Assembly (NCBI RefSeq): GCF_022965805.1
Contig: NC_133101.1
Location: 17,083,054-17,147,053, forward strand
Origin: Primulina eburnea
Lineage: Eukaryota; Streptophyta; Magnoliopsida; Lamiales; Gesneriaceae
Length of the DNA stretch: 64,000 bases
Direction of reading: 5' to 3'
The translations under genes and the position numbers were made by a program. The notes under the pieces are model-generated. The model saw only the letters and a list, made by a program, of their open reading frames with translations. It searched no databases and had not been told where the DNA came from. Position 1 is the stretch's first letter. Each line of letters opens with the position of its first letter. This document shows, piece after piece, positions 12,786 to 26,359 of this stretch.

Positions 12786-13116
12786 TGTTGGTTGCAATAA
12801 TTGTGTCTGCTTGGTAGAGTGATCGAATCGTGGTACTTGAGCAGTTGTGCGGTTTAAAATATTTGAGTTGCACCATTACTACTAGCTATAGTTTTTGGTA
12901 AAGCGACAAACGCTCGGTCCTACAATTGATATCAGAGCCAAGGTCTCGGGTTCGATTCCCTTGCAAGGAGTGCAATTATTGGGAGGAAGATTGTTGGATG
13001 CAATAATTGTCAATGCTTGGTAGTGCGATCGAATCGCGGTGCTTGAGATATTTTGCGATTTAAAAGATTTGAGTTGTACTATTACTACTAGCTATAGTCA
13101 AGTGTTCGGCCCGACA
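12786..13116 (+). mobile_element. Complete TRIM retrotransposon, 331 bp
   Basis: Terminal repeats TGTTGG...TACA (12786-12924, 139 bp) and TGTTGG...GACA (12992-13116, 125 bp, internal deletion) enclose 67 bp. Those 67 bp hold a primer-binding-like site (GATATCAGAGCC, one mismatch to TGGTATCAGAGCC, at about 12928), a GGGTTCGATTCCC word and a purine tract (GGGAGGAAGA) just before the second repeat. A perfect 5-bp target duplication TATTT flanks it (12781-12785, 13117-13121). It has no coding capacity, as usual for terminal-repeat retrotransposons in miniature. A second complete copy lies at 30767-31116 and a decayed LTR at 27088. It lies about 560 bp upstream of the PPR start codon. Confidence 0.85.
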
Positions 13117-13182
13117 TATTTAATGTTTTTATTTAAGATTTTAAACTAAGATTTTAGATCAGAAGAATAAATGCTAAGTTAA

Positions 13183-13364
13183 GAGTGAGTCTCATGTGAG
13201 ACCGTCTCACGGATCATAATCTGTGAGACGGGTCAACCCTACCCATATTCACACTAAAAAATAATACTCTTAGCATAAAAAGTGATACTTTTTCATGGGT
13301 GACCCAAATAAGAGAACCGTCTCACAAATAATACCCGTGAGACCGTCTCACACAAGTTTTTGCC
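13183..13364. mobile_element. 182-bp MITE, copy 1
   Basis: Flanked by a perfect 9-bp duplication CTAAGTTAA (13174-13182, 13365-13373). Subterminal blocks TGTGAGACCGTCTCACGGAT and its inverted counterpart near the other end bracket an AT-rich middle with TACCCATATTCACA and GTAATACT-type words. The same 182-bp length is found in the copy at 53703-53884. A 9-bp duplication is typical of Mutator-like elements, but the outermost bases are not good inverted repeats, so superfamily is uncertain. It ends about 310 bp before the PPR start codon and probably lies in that promoter. Confidence 0.8.
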
Positions 13365-13673
13365 CTAAGTTAAAATATAAATCGAAGGTTTTTTTTTTTC
13401 AAATTTTATCGATAAACGTATTTCCCTTTTTTATTTCAAAAACTATACATTTGAAAATCAAAGCGCCTCTGCTTCTGTGTTGGCCTGCTGCTGTCCTCTT
13501 TCTTTAATTCAACACAGTTAATACCAACATTTGACCCCGCCGCCGCCTCCTCCGCCATGATATTTCTAGCTGTGTGGAGGAAGGTAGAGCCGTCAATCAT
13601 CGAAGCGATGAGGTGTCTGTGAGATTTCCGATTTTTCAATATTTGTGCTTTCCTTAAATCGGCGCACAAGGAA

Positions 13674-15620
13674 ATGCTATGGCGATTGATGCAAAATTTC
13701 CTGAAAGTGGCTCCTTGTTTTGCTCAAAAATTACAGACTTTGGCAGCAATTCACCATGTTTCTTCACCAATTGACTACCACACCGCCGAAAAACGTCGAA
13801 TCAAATCCTGTGCCAAATCTATCAGCAATCAAGAACGTCTCCAGACACCCTTTCTGACCCCTCAGATCGTGCAGACTACTTTACGAAGCTGCCGTTCTGA
13901 TTTAGTTGCTCTCAGCTTTTTTCTGTGGTGCGCTCGGCAACCTAATTATTTCCATGACAAATCCACTTTCCATCATATGGTGAACGTGGTTTCTAACCTC
14001 ACCTCAAGATTTGGAACTGTGAAAGGGATAGTTCAAGAATTGGAAACTGTAGGTTGCGTCACAAAAGCTCAAACTTTTTTGCTTTTGATGAGAATTTACT
14101 GGCGTGGAGCTATGTACGATATGGTACTTGAAGCATTTGAGGTGATGAATAACTATGGTTACATCCCTAATACGTATGTACAGAACATTGTCATTGATGT
14201 GCTCTTCAAGATTGAGCGTGTGGATGTGGCCCTTAGAGTTTTAAACGGATCATTGTCCCCGAATTTCTTGTCTTTTAGTATTGCCATTTGTAATCTTTGC
14301 AGACTCAACGAAGTTCATAATGTAAAAGTGGTGCTAAGTCGCATGTTTATGATGGGGTTTTATCTTAACCCGGAGACTTATTTATTGGTTTTAAATTGTT
14401 TCTCTAAGTTCGGTATGTTGGCTGAGGCATTGCAGCTTCTAGGGATGATGATAGTTTTAGGTGTTCCTGTCTCTATGAATGTTTGGGGCATATTGATTGA
14501 TGGCTTCTGCAAGTCTAATCGGATTGAGGTTGCTATTTATTTACTAGAGAAAATGTTTAAGATAGGGTGTACCCCGAACATAATTACGTGCACATCATTG
14601 ATTAAAGGGCTCTTGGAATCTCGGATGCCCAGCAAGGCCTTCGAAATTCTCGGCACTCTGGAATTAAAAGGATGTTTTCCGGATCTGGTTCTATGTAATG
14701 TACTGATTGATTGCCTATCTAAGATTGGATGGTACAATGTAGCATTTAAAGTCTACTCTGATATGAGAGATCTAAGACTGACACCTGATGTTTATACTTT
14801 ATCTTCTCTTATGTCGACTATTTGTTTGTCTAAACAATATGTGCTTCTACCTTTACTCATCAGTGGACTTGCCATACAACCTGACTTGGTAGTTTGCAAT
14901 TGTTTTCTATTTTATTTCTGCAAAGCTGGCTATCCAGAAGGTGCTGTTGAGTATTATAATGACATGATATATAGAGGGTTTCAACCAGATAACTATAGTT
15001 TTGCTGGATTGTTGAGTGCGTTAATCAGATTAGGTAGGACACATGAGGCACTCAATGTTTACCAGGGAATTATTCATATCAATCCAGGTGTAGATGCTCA
15101 TGTTCATACTATAATGATTCATGGGCTTATAAAGTCAGGTTGCTTTAGTAGAGCTATTGGATTAGTCAAAAAAGCTGCTACTGAGAATTTTTCACTTGAT
15201 GTTGTGTCATTCAATGTTGCCATCGAGGGGCTTCTCGGGTTTGGTCTGGCAGAAGATGCTTATAGTTTGTTTAGCCAAATGAAGCAGATGAATGTAGCTC
15301 CAAATATGAAGTCATATAACCTGATACTCTCTGGTTTCTGTAAGAATAGAGATGTTAACATGGTTTTGCACGTGCTTCAAGAAATGGTATATAGTAATAT
15401 TGGTTTGGACGATTGCACGTTTAAATTGGTGAAAAAGCTTTTCCACAACTCTGTTTCAGCCCTTAATCTCTTTGCTGAGTTGAGAACGTTGGGATTGCTG
15501 CCTAAGGATGCACAGATGTTGTTAGCCAATGGACAGGATAATGATTATCCACGGGACGATTCAGCCCTTTGCATGCCCGTATATCATGATCTGCCATCTG
15601 CTGTTGTTTCTCTGGGGTGA
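13674..15620 (+). CDS. P-class pentatricopeptide repeat protein
   Basis: An uninterrupted 648-codon frame without introns, as usual for PPR genes. The first 40 or so residues (MLWRLMQNFLKVAPCF...) could be an organelle-targeting peptide. From about residue 130 to 580 roughly 13 degenerate 35-residue repeats follow, each of the form (V/L)xxxNxLIxGxCKxxxxxxAxxLxxxMxxxGxxPD. Good examples are MNVWGILIDGFCKSNRIEVA and NYSFAGLLSALIRLGRTHEA. Two repeats are shorter than 35. No E, E+ or DYW extension is seen, so it is P-class, a group that binds RNA in mitochondria or plastids and supports transcript processing, stability or translation. The layout and N-terminal LTPQIVQTTL-like segment recall Arabidopsis At1g16830; that orthology is from memory. 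A TRIM and a MITE sit in the upstream 900 bp. Confidence 0.92.
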   Translation: MLWRLMQNFLKVAPCFAQKLQTLAAIHHVSSPIDYHTAEKRRIKSCAKSISNQERLQTPFLTPQIVQTTLRSCRSDLVALSFFLWCARQPNYFHDKSTFHHMVNVVSNLTSRFGTVKGIVQELETVGCVTKAQTFLLLMRIYWRGAMYDMVLEAFEVMNNYGYIPNTYVQNIVIDVLFKIERVDVALRVLNGSLSPNFLSFSIAICNLCRLNEVHNVKVVLSRMFMMGFYLNPETYLLVLNCFSKFGMLAEALQLLGMMIVLGVPVSMNVWGILIDGFCKSNRIEVAIYLLEKMFKIGCTPNIITCTSLIKGLLESRMPSKAFEILGTLELKGCFPDLVLCNVLIDCLSKIGWYNVAFKVYSDMRDLRLTPDVYTLSSLMSTICLSKQYVLLPLLISGLAIQPDLVVCNCFLFYFCKAGYPEGAVEYYNDMIYRGFQPDNYSFAGLLSALIRLGRTHEALNVYQGIIHINPGVDAHVHTIMIHGLIKSGCFSRAIGLVKKAATENFSLDVVSFNVAIEGLLGFGLAEDAYSLFSQMKQMNVAPNMKSYNLILSGFCKNRDVNMVLHVLQEMVYSNIGLDDCTFKLVKKLFHNSVSALNLFAELRTLGLLPKDAQMLLANGQDNDYPRDDSALCMPVYHDLPSAVVSLG

Positions 15621-16726
15621 GAGTAATGGAAGGAGAAACTTGTTATTCTACTGCGGGGGCAGAAGTTTTTGAGCTCAGTAAGCAAGAAAGTGTCTATGCA
15701 TCGATACAAGTGGTGTTTTATCTTATGCTGCCTGGGACGATAGTTACATATATTTGCTTCTGATGGTAAGAGTTTACTTCAAGAATCTGATTGTAACTGA
15801 CATGTTGAGTTTCGTAAGAACTTTCCTCATGAATATCATCAGTGTCCCTTTTGTATTTACGTTAGCGACTTTAGAGGCTTTAACTTGTATATGGCTTAAA
15901 ACGTAATTGACATCAACCTATAGATCTTCTGTTGCATCTGATGAAAACGTTGTTAAAACCAGTAGGCAGTAGCGTATATATTTCCCATATAGTAAATATT
16001 TATGTAAAATACATATATTTTTACTTTTTTTTATTTATTTGATTGAATAGTTTTTGTGGGTTTGAATTTTTTAATAAAGTATATATCATTTCTATATTAG
16101 TGTTTTTAATTTTTTAAATATTATAGGTATCATAGAATTTTTTGTAAAAGAATTATTGATAAGTTCTATAAGGGCTCCATGCTTAATAAATAGCAGATAT
16201 ACCCTTTATACGCTCATTTTCTCTATTTCATGTATAAAATTTTTAATTGTTTGATCATGTTCAATTGTTGTTGATCACAACTCAACCTAAAATTTTTTGT
16301 ACTATAATGTTATCATTTGTATTCCTTTGATTTATGTGGCCTATGTATGTTGCTTATTTATTCTCTCTTTATACAGGCTATTAAAACTTTATAGTAAATG
16401 TGCAAGTTGCCTCAGATAAAGAATGTCACACATTGTCAACGGCCATCTACTCAGACACACGTGAGTTAAAATCCTGTAAATATCTCTTGTATAGTAAAAT
16501 GTCTATTGATTCCAATCTAATTATTTATCTAGCATTAGTGCATTACCTACCATGACATAATGGTTATTTAATCTTCCTTTTTCCTGAAATATATGGGAGG
16601 CATGCTGATTCCATCTGGTAAACACCATGTTAAAAGTTGGCGTATTGCTCTTGAAAGAGGTCGTTTTTTAAAGTATTGGTCTATGTTTCATTCATGCTTT
16701 ACATTGGAAATAATCTCAGTTCTCTT
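15621..16726. other. PPR 3' flank and AT-rich intergenic DNA
   Basis: Presumably the 3' untranslated region of the PPR gene at its left edge, then AT-rich sequence. No further gene or repeat recognised. Confidence 0.5.
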
Positions 16727-16840
16727 GTGATTAACTACGTGCTTTTATATCCAACCGATTCATGACAAAAATAGACGGAAGCGTGAGATTAACTATTTGC
16801 TTTCATATCCAACCAGTTCATGACAAAAATAGGCTGAAGC
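16727..16840. repeat. ~57-bp tandem duplication
   Basis: Two adjacent copies: GTGATTAACTACGTGC...ATAGACGGAAGC (16727-16782) and GTGAGATTAACTATTTGC...ATAGGCTGAAGC (16783-16840). Both share TATCCAACC and TTCATGACAAAAATAG; about 85-90% alike by eye. Confidence 0.8.
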
Positions 16841-17089
16841 TTATTTTGCTGATGGTAGTGTTTTGCAACTTGGTCATTTCATATCACTGTTAAAAATATA
16901 TAAAGAAAGCATCATTCCGTCCCAGTTGGATTTGTTGTGTGTTGTATCACACAACGCTGTCTCAGTGTGCATAGTAATTCATGTATGAGATACTCGTGTG
17001 TGCTGCAGACATGCGGGAGAAGTTTGTCACGTGGAATAGGTTGGAACACGCGTCGGTGGACAAGCATGCATCACACTTATATTTTGAGT

Positions 17090-17110
17090 CACACACACAC
17101 ACACACACAC
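17090..17110. repeat. (AC)n microsatellite
   Basis: About ten uninterrupted AC dinucleotides. Confidence 0.9.
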
Positions 17111-17347
17111 TCTCGCAGATCGCCTAAGATGAAGCCATTATAAACATAAAAGTGCAAAACAAAAGGCAAGGGACGAGTAAAAGAAAGAGGGCTTTTGCGG
17201 CAAAAGTTTGAAATATGTAAATATGGGACTTATCAAACATGATTTTACATACGCAGGCCATGCATGAAGTAGTTGGCAGAATGAGGAAAATACCCACAAG
17301 ATAGGCGACAAGTAATCCTCCTGGTTTCAAAGTTCACTGTGGTAAAA

Positions 17348-17595
17348 TTACACTGTACGATTTGGGTAAATTTCCTTGTCAATATGTCCAAGGAAATTCT
17401 TGAGAAGATCACGGACCTCTGTATCCCCTGAAGTGGTTTGTTTCGGAAGCCTGTAGAAGATTCAAGCAGTCGAGGAGTAGCACTAGGATCTGACTTCGTC
17501 TGCCATCTGCTAAAGGCAGGTTTGAATGCTTTTGATCCTTCAATTGGGATATTGATTATTGAGTTGTCTTTAGATGATTTCGAAATTGTGTGCAT
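17348..17595 (-). pseudogene. Possible terminal exon of an unidentified gene
   Basis: Minus-strand reading gives a Ser/Pro/Lys-rich polar stretch (SKDNSIINIPIEGSKAFKPAF, about 17580-17520). After a change of frame near 17450 it is followed by LPKQTTSGDTEVRDLLKNFL and a stop at 17348-17350. The second part reads like a real amphipathic C-terminus. The frame change could be a frameshift, meaning a decayed gene, or a short intron I cannot delimit. No family was recognised and no further exons were found upstream to about 18000. Confidence 0.3.
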
Positions 17596-17599
17596 TCAT

Positions 17600-18008
17600 C
17601 CGTGTTCATACCAATCTTTCTGGGCAGCTATCACGGCGCCCACCGGTCATCGGGTATCGGAACGATCAAGTAGCAAAAGATTCTTGTTTGGGTGATATCT
17701 TTTTCATCAGAAGATTTTAATAACAAAAGGACGAGTATAAGTTAATAGGCGGATACATGCATTTTCAACCAATCACCACTCCGGCAGCAACGGCTTTCAT
17801 TAAGTACCTGATAATTGGATTTCTTGTTTTTCTCAATGGAGTGGCGCAATGTCTTAACTATAGTATCGAATTGGCCCGTCATAAAGAAAATGGTGTGAGT
17901 GAGACTCCACATTTTTTATTTTTATGTATGAATAATGTGAGTAACAATTTGGTGTAGCATAGACAAAGCCAAAAATAATATTTTTACAAAACCTTTGCGT
18001 TGACAGTA
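17600..18008. other. Spacer, nothing recognised
   Basis: No gene or repeat could be supported between the exon-like fragment and the hAT-type MITE. Confidence 0.5.
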
Positions 18009-18016
18009 CTTATAAC

Positions 18017-18407
18017 CACTGTTTTCAAAACCAGACCGGACCGGCCGGTCGGACCGGTTCAACCGCGAACCGGCCTCCAGACCGGTCCGGAGATAAGTAA
18101 AAACCCGGAAAACAGGTTTAACCGGAAAAAACCGGTTAAAACCCGGTTAAACCGGAAAAACCGGTTGAACCATTTTGAACCGGTTGAACCGGTTATTTGG
18201 ATATTTGTGTAATTTTCATCTTAAAAATTTAATAAAAACTATAAAAACATAAATAATCAATATTTTACTATTTTATTTATTATATAAAATAAATAAAATA
18301 TTAATTTTATTGATCCGGTTCGACTGTTCGGTTGAACCGGTTGAACTGGTTGAACCATTTTTTAAGGCTTGACCGGTTCGATTAACGGTCAGGTTATAAA
18401 AACACTG
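18017..18407. mobile_element. hAT-type MITE, 391 bp, ACCGGTT-rich
   Basis: Imperfect terminal inverted repeats CACTGTTTTCAAAACC and, inverted, CAGTGTTTTTATAACC are flanked by a perfect 8-bp duplication CTTATAAC (18009-18016 and 18408-18415). That duplication length is the hAT hallmark. Both ends are packed with ACCGGTT/AACCGG words (about fifteen on the left, eight on the right) that can fold back on one another around an AT-rich centre. No coding capacity. Confidence 0.88.
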
Positions 18408-18415
18408 CTTATAAC

Positions 18416-18764
18416 TACAACAATAATCATTATATTTAATAATATAATTTTAATTATAAATAAATATAAAATCATTTAATTTTATAGGATATAAAGAGTA
18501 AAATATAAAAGTTACTAGTGAACCAAACAAAGAATGGACATATATTAGAAATCTATAATTTAGTTAATCATCAACCGAATTAAGTAGTAGCTAAGAGACA
18601 TGTACACGTACATATATGCACTCAAAAAATGGCGTTGCTAAAAAAATTACTATGCGATCATCGTACTAAAAAAAACTTTTTGTCCCACGGCCTAAAATGT
18701 GAACCAAGTATTTCTTGAAGGCCAACAAGATTCCTTCGGGTGATCCATGCAGCCAATCCAATGT
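18416..18764. other. AT-rich spacer
   Basis: Nothing recognised besides the start of the Copia fragment at its right edge. Confidence 0.5.
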
Positions 18765-18910
18765 ACCACGAAAATACAAAACATATTTCAATTGTCATTT
18801 TGTAAGAGAGGAGATTCAAGAAAAACTCGTTCAGATAGAATACGTATCAACAAATCAACATATAGCCGGCATCTTCACAAAAGCTTTAGGAAGGATCGAT
18901 TCAACATAAT
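18765..18910 (+). pseudogene. Copia RNase H C-terminal scrap
   Basis: Encodes HFVREEIQEKLVQIEYVSTN followed by an IAGIFTKALG-type ending. This is the conserved end of Copia RNase H (H.H..RE....I...YV.T..Q.ADIFTK), with glycine in place of the usual aspartate. No LTR or upstream pol remains nearby. Confidence 0.7.
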
Positions 18911-19352
18911 TATTAATTGTTTTCAAGATTAGAATGCTAAACTTGTACCGTGCTTGAGTGGAAGTGTCAGAATACGGAATACTTGGTTTGAAGTCGTTTA
19001 TTTGTAATTTTAGCAATAACGTTTTCTTCTCGATACAATGGAAAACATGTACAAAACCGAGAATAGAGTTTTTCCTTTTTCACGCCAAATGCTCTGATTT
19101 TAGCAATTTGGCCCACTTATTCTGTTGATTTGGAAATGTCTTGCATCATTGAGTTCAATCGAATTTTATTGGTAAATTTTGTAGCATTATGGTGGGCTAT
19201 ACATGTAGGGGCAAATTTGCGAGATCCTAAAAAAATGTGATGATTTTAAATTGGTTCAACATAGAATGCAGATTAGAATACATCAAGACTCATTTTTTAC
19301 AAGACCCTTACAAGTTTGCAAGAACATCGGCTAAGGTTATACAATGAGACAT
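18911..19352. other. Spacer, downstream of MUSTANG-type gene
   Basis: Contains the presumed 3' untranslated region of the minus-strand gene that ends at 19353; nothing else recognised. Confidence 0.5.
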
Positions 19353-21104
19353 CTACATTTGCTCTAAACTGTTACATACATCTGATTTGCAGGTCGACTT
19401 ATAGTGCCCCGTTTGGTTGCAACGACTACAGTGAACCGTATGCTTCTCACGGCTAAATTCATCCACACACATACGTTTCTTCTCGGGACGTCCTGGTGGT
19501 CGACGCACCTTAGGTGGTCGTACAGGTCTTATTTCATCACCCATGGCGTTCTCATATTCCTTCTTCCACTCGATTTTACCTGGAATGGAATGTATCTCTT
19601 CTGCATATGCTTTACAAAAATTGGAAACAGTGAAATATTTTTCACTGAAGGAGTAGACATCTTTTCTGGAGAACAGGAGAGCTGCAACGGCATGGGAGCA
19701 TGGTATTCCATATAATTGCCAATCACGGCAAGAACAAGAGTGTGTCCCGATGTTCACTATTTCAGATCTCTCTGCTGAAAGTACCTCAAACTCGACTTCA
19801 TCTGATCGAAGAACTTGGTAAATGGATGCACGATTCATTGACTCCATTATATGATGCTCGGCATATGGAACAAGCATAGAAAACCACGACTCACTTTTAG
19901 CACGTTTGTCCTCAAAGTTAGCCATTAGTTTACTGTGAATGCACTCGATAACCTGAATTATAGGCAGTTCTCGTGCTTCAACTATCCACTGATTGAACTC
20001 ATCGATATTTGATGAGAGATGACCATATCGTGCACCCTCGAAATAACATAATGCCCAGCGAGAAGGTGGATATTGTTGTAGCCATTTTGTTGCCTCTGAA
20101 GAAATTTCCTCAAGTTCGACCATTTTTTCTTTGAACCCAGTTGTAGTAGTGGCATATGCAGCTTTCCAAAGGAGTTGGATAAGCCTTGGATTCTTGAACT
20201 CCTTACCAATGCTTTCAGTCAAGTACTTCATACAAATTGCATTAGAAGCCGCTGGAAATTTTCTCTTTATAGCATCTGAAACACCTTTATGTCCGTCAGA
20301 TAAGAAGGTCAAACGTGGTATCATTTCCGTGTTCATCTCAAGGGCCTTGTGTAATTCTGACAAGAACCACATCCAACTTTCATCATTTTCCATGTCAACA
20401 ACACCAAAGGCAAGTGGAAATAATCCACCATCAGCATCAAATGAAGTGGCAGAAAGTAGCGTGCCGAGATATTTGCTTTTGAGCTGAATTCCACCAAGTC
20501 CAACAACAGGCAGGCAACCATTCACGAATCCACAAATAGAAGCATAAAAGGAAACAAAAACACGCTGAAAACGGTTATCTGCAACAGAAGTAAACACCTC
20601 AGCAACACTTCCAGGATTGCTCTTCACAATTTGCACACAGTATGCAGGAAGAAGGCAGTAACTTTCTTCAGAGGAGCCAAATATGGCTTGAAGTCCACGC
20701 TCTTTGGCCCGCCAAGCCTGCTTGTACGGTATAGTTATCCCATATTGTCTATAAACATCGTGCAAAATATCTTTTGGCTTATAGTTTATGTTATCCCGCA
20801 GTCGTTCCTCAATGAAGTTCACGATCCAATCTACAGAGGCCTGATGATGTCCAGTATGAGCATTTCTCCCGCAGGTATGTGCTCCTCCGAGGCTTCTTAT
20901 GGCGAATGTCGGGGCATTAGGAAGCTTCACTGCTCGTATACGCCACGGACAGCCTTCAGCAGCACATTTTGCGATGTACCGAATCAGATCACTCTTAATA
21001 ATACGAAGTTCAAAGTGTTGAGCAATTGCAGCCTCTTTAATCGCATTGCGGAAGGCCTTCACATCGGAAAACTCCTGGCCAACAACAAAATCGCAATCCT
21101 CCAT
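19353..21104 (-). CDS. MUSTANG-type domesticated MULE transposase
   Basis: A single uninterrupted 583-codon frame. The N-terminal ~90 residues are a MuDR-type DNA-binding domain (VGQEFSDVKAFRNAIKEAAI, C-x4-C...H-x-C zinc-binding pattern). Residues about 200-330 carry the MULE transposase core, with FDADGGLFPLAFGVVDMEND, LTFLSDGHKG and a later YFEGARYGHLSSN segment. A SWIM zinc finger follows at about 470 (CSCRDWQLYGIPCSH), then a basic RPPGRPEKKR linker and a C-terminal CCHC knuckle (CSRCNQTGHYKSTC). Intactness, absence of terminal inverted repeats and this exact domain order match the MUSTANG family, transposases tamed before angiosperms diversified. The compact size without a PB1 domain fits the MUG-A group, closest from memory to Arabidopsis MUG4 (At5g16505). 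Role: nuclear DNA-binding regulator affecting growth and flowering in Arabidopsis. An in-frame stop lies upstream of the chosen ATG. Confidence 0.9.
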   Translation of the reverse strand: MEDCDFVVGQEFSDVKAFRNAIKEAAIAQHFELRIIKSDLIRYIAKCAAEGCPWRIRAVKLPNAPTFAIRSLGGAHTCGRNAHTGHHQASVDWIVNFIEERLRDNINYKPKDILHDVYRQYGITIPYKQAWRAKERGLQAIFGSSEESYCLLPAYCVQIVKSNPGSVAEVFTSVADNRFQRVFVSFYASICGFVNGCLPVVGLGGIQLKSKYLGTLLSATSFDADGGLFPLAFGVVDMENDESWMWFLSELHKALEMNTEMIPRLTFLSDGHKGVSDAIKRKFPAASNAICMKYLTESIGKEFKNPRLIQLLWKAAYATTTTGFKEKMVELEEISSEATKWLQQYPPSRWALCYFEGARYGHLSSNIDEFNQWIVEARELPIIQVIECIHSKLMANFEDKRAKSESWFSMLVPYAEHHIMESMNRASIYQVLRSDEVEFEVLSAERSEIVNIGTHSCSCRDWQLYGIPCSHAVAALLFSRKDVYSFSEKYFTVSNFCKAYAEEIHSIPGKIEWKKEYENAMGDEIRPVRPPKVRRPPGRPEKKRMCVDEFSREKHTVHCSRCNQTGHYKSTCKSDVCNSLEQM

Positions 21105-21138
21105 GAGCCAGAGCCGGAGCCGGAGCCAGAGCCAGAGC
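21105..21138. repeat. (GAGCCA/G)n hexamer run before the start codon
   Basis: About five to six GAGCCR hexamers immediately abut the MUSTANG start codon, read as GGCTCT/CGGCTC on the coding strand. They are in frame with the ATG but preceded by an in-frame TAG, so they belong to the 5' untranslated region. Confidence 0.8.
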
Positions 21139-21140
21139 TA

Positions 21141-22891
21141 AAAGTACCTACTCCGATACATTAAGCATCAACCAATTGGCTAACTCGGTCCAAATTCTTA
21201 AGGTACCATCCTCACCAACATTGATCAATCATGGAAACTCTGAAGGAAAATTAAACTTTCAGATAATAGAGTGACAAGACCAGAACATTATGTACAACAC
21301 AATCGACCGGCCAATACGCAATACTAACATTCAGGGCTCTCGAGGATCTGAGATTGACCATTACTAATAAGCTCGAAATATTCAAACTTTATCAAGAAAA
21401 TACAAAACCCAATTGAGGTAACGAAAAATTCACGCAGATACGCAAGTTAACAGAATCAAAATCAAATATCGGTTCACAAAGATCAACCAAAAATTGGGTA
21501 TTCTCAGTGCCGAAGCGACAATAATCAACATCGAAGCCATAATTAATATTAAAAAAATGTTAAACTCGAAATCAGCATGGGTTGAATTGCAGCAATGAAC
21601 AGACCTAAGATTTTGGCGGGTGATTTTATGGGCAAGACCGCAAGAGAGTGAGAAACTGAGTTGGGATTCCGACGAAGACGAGGGACAATTAGATTAGGGT
21701 TGTCGAAGGCCACGTGTTTGAAGATTTTTTAATTTTTAATATTTCATGGAAAAATTGCTTTTTAGGGAATATATTTCTCGCTTTGCAATTTTAGTTCTTG
21801 TATTTTCAAATTTCATTTTAAGCATAATATATATATTTTTTTTTGTCAATTTTAATTTTTTACAACTTGACCCTGACAAAAAATCAATATAATATTGATG
21901 TGACGTTGATATATATAATGTGATATCAATATTCCCAATAAAAAAACTTAAATTATCAAAGATAAAAAATTACAGGACTAAATTGGAAAAAAAATGATGT
22001 CATAAAACGACAAAATTACAAAATAAAAAATACAATTTTCACATTTTTATTTTAAAAAACAAAATCAAAATTATAATACAATTTTTTTTTTCCAAAAAAA
22101 GACAATTCTAGTCTTCTACTTCTAACCACAATAATTGTCGTATTAGTACTTCGACAAAAAAAAAATCAAAGTGCACAAGTTTAAGATAATGCACCAAGAC
22201 ATTATCAAATTTACTCAACTTGGATGATCAATTGTTTGACTTACGAACGAGATGATGAATTATTCATAAATTCTAATATATGAATGATAAGTTTATATAT
22301 TTGAATATCATAATAGTACGTTATACTAATTATTTTTCGAGCCAAAGATTGGATAAAACAAAGATGAACAATATATCAATATTTAATCATCTGTACTAAG
22401 CGGTGCCTAATTCAACAATTTTTCTAAATATATTTCCCAATATTTTTATTAGGAAAATATGATAAGCTAAAATATTAAATTTTCCCAGATTTTAATTAGA
22501 TTAATATAATAGCTAAAATGTTTTATATCCATTACATTATGTACGTTGAGGTACACAAAAAAGCCACACAATTTTGGACCAAAGCATAAATCAATGTCCT
22601 GAACATAAAAGATACCTAAAGAAAGTAATTATTAATTTTACTTACAAAATAAATAAGATAAATTGAATATAAATAATACAAATTGAACTAATCATTTTGT
22701 TCTGATAAAAAGTCATATGATACAGATTCAAATGACATCTCATTTCCAATCCCAAAAACTTTTGTGCTAAAATACTTATAGAAGATGCTTTACAGTTTCC
22801 TCTTGTTTCATGACCAAAAATTATATATATAAGTAAATAAAAATAACCATACAATATAAAAAATGATGAATAAAGAACTTTGGTTAATGAT
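21141..22891. other. Intergenic: MUSTANG 5' side and squalene epoxidase 3' side
   Basis: 21141-21720 probably contains the 5' untranslated exon and promoter of the minus-strand MUSTANG gene. From 21720 to 22890 the sequence is AT-rich, with the 3' untranslated region of squalene epoxidase at its right edge. No other gene seen. Confidence 0.5.
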
Positions 22892-26226
<3,335 letters not shown>

Positions 26227-26351
26227 TTTCGTCAAGGATTGTGATGATGATCCGAAAATTGCACGAAATCTTATGATTTTTTTCTATTCCCTAATACGTA
26301 TTCAGGGAATGTTGCCAAATGTGTGTGTTGGGTTGAAGCCCATACAGCGCA

Positions 26352-26359
26352 TTTATATA
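26352..26359 (-). promoter_or_regulatory. Squalene epoxidase TATA box
   Basis: TATATAAA on the minus strand about 126-133 bp upstream of the ATG. It would give a 5' untranslated region near 100 nt. No other TATA-like word lies closer. Confidence 0.55.

Noticed and set aside
12786..12924. Cassandra-type TRIM with 5S rRNA in its LTR
   Set aside because: The LTR shows none of the 5S internal promoter sequence.
12925..12975. tRNA gene suggested by GGGTTCGATTCCC
   Set aside because: No A box, acceptor stem or anticodon arm; the word belongs to the TRIM interior next to its primer-binding-like site.
20131..20487. 118-codon plus-strand frame opposite the MUSTANG gene
   Set aside because: Lies wholly inside the conserved transposase coding sequence on the other strand.
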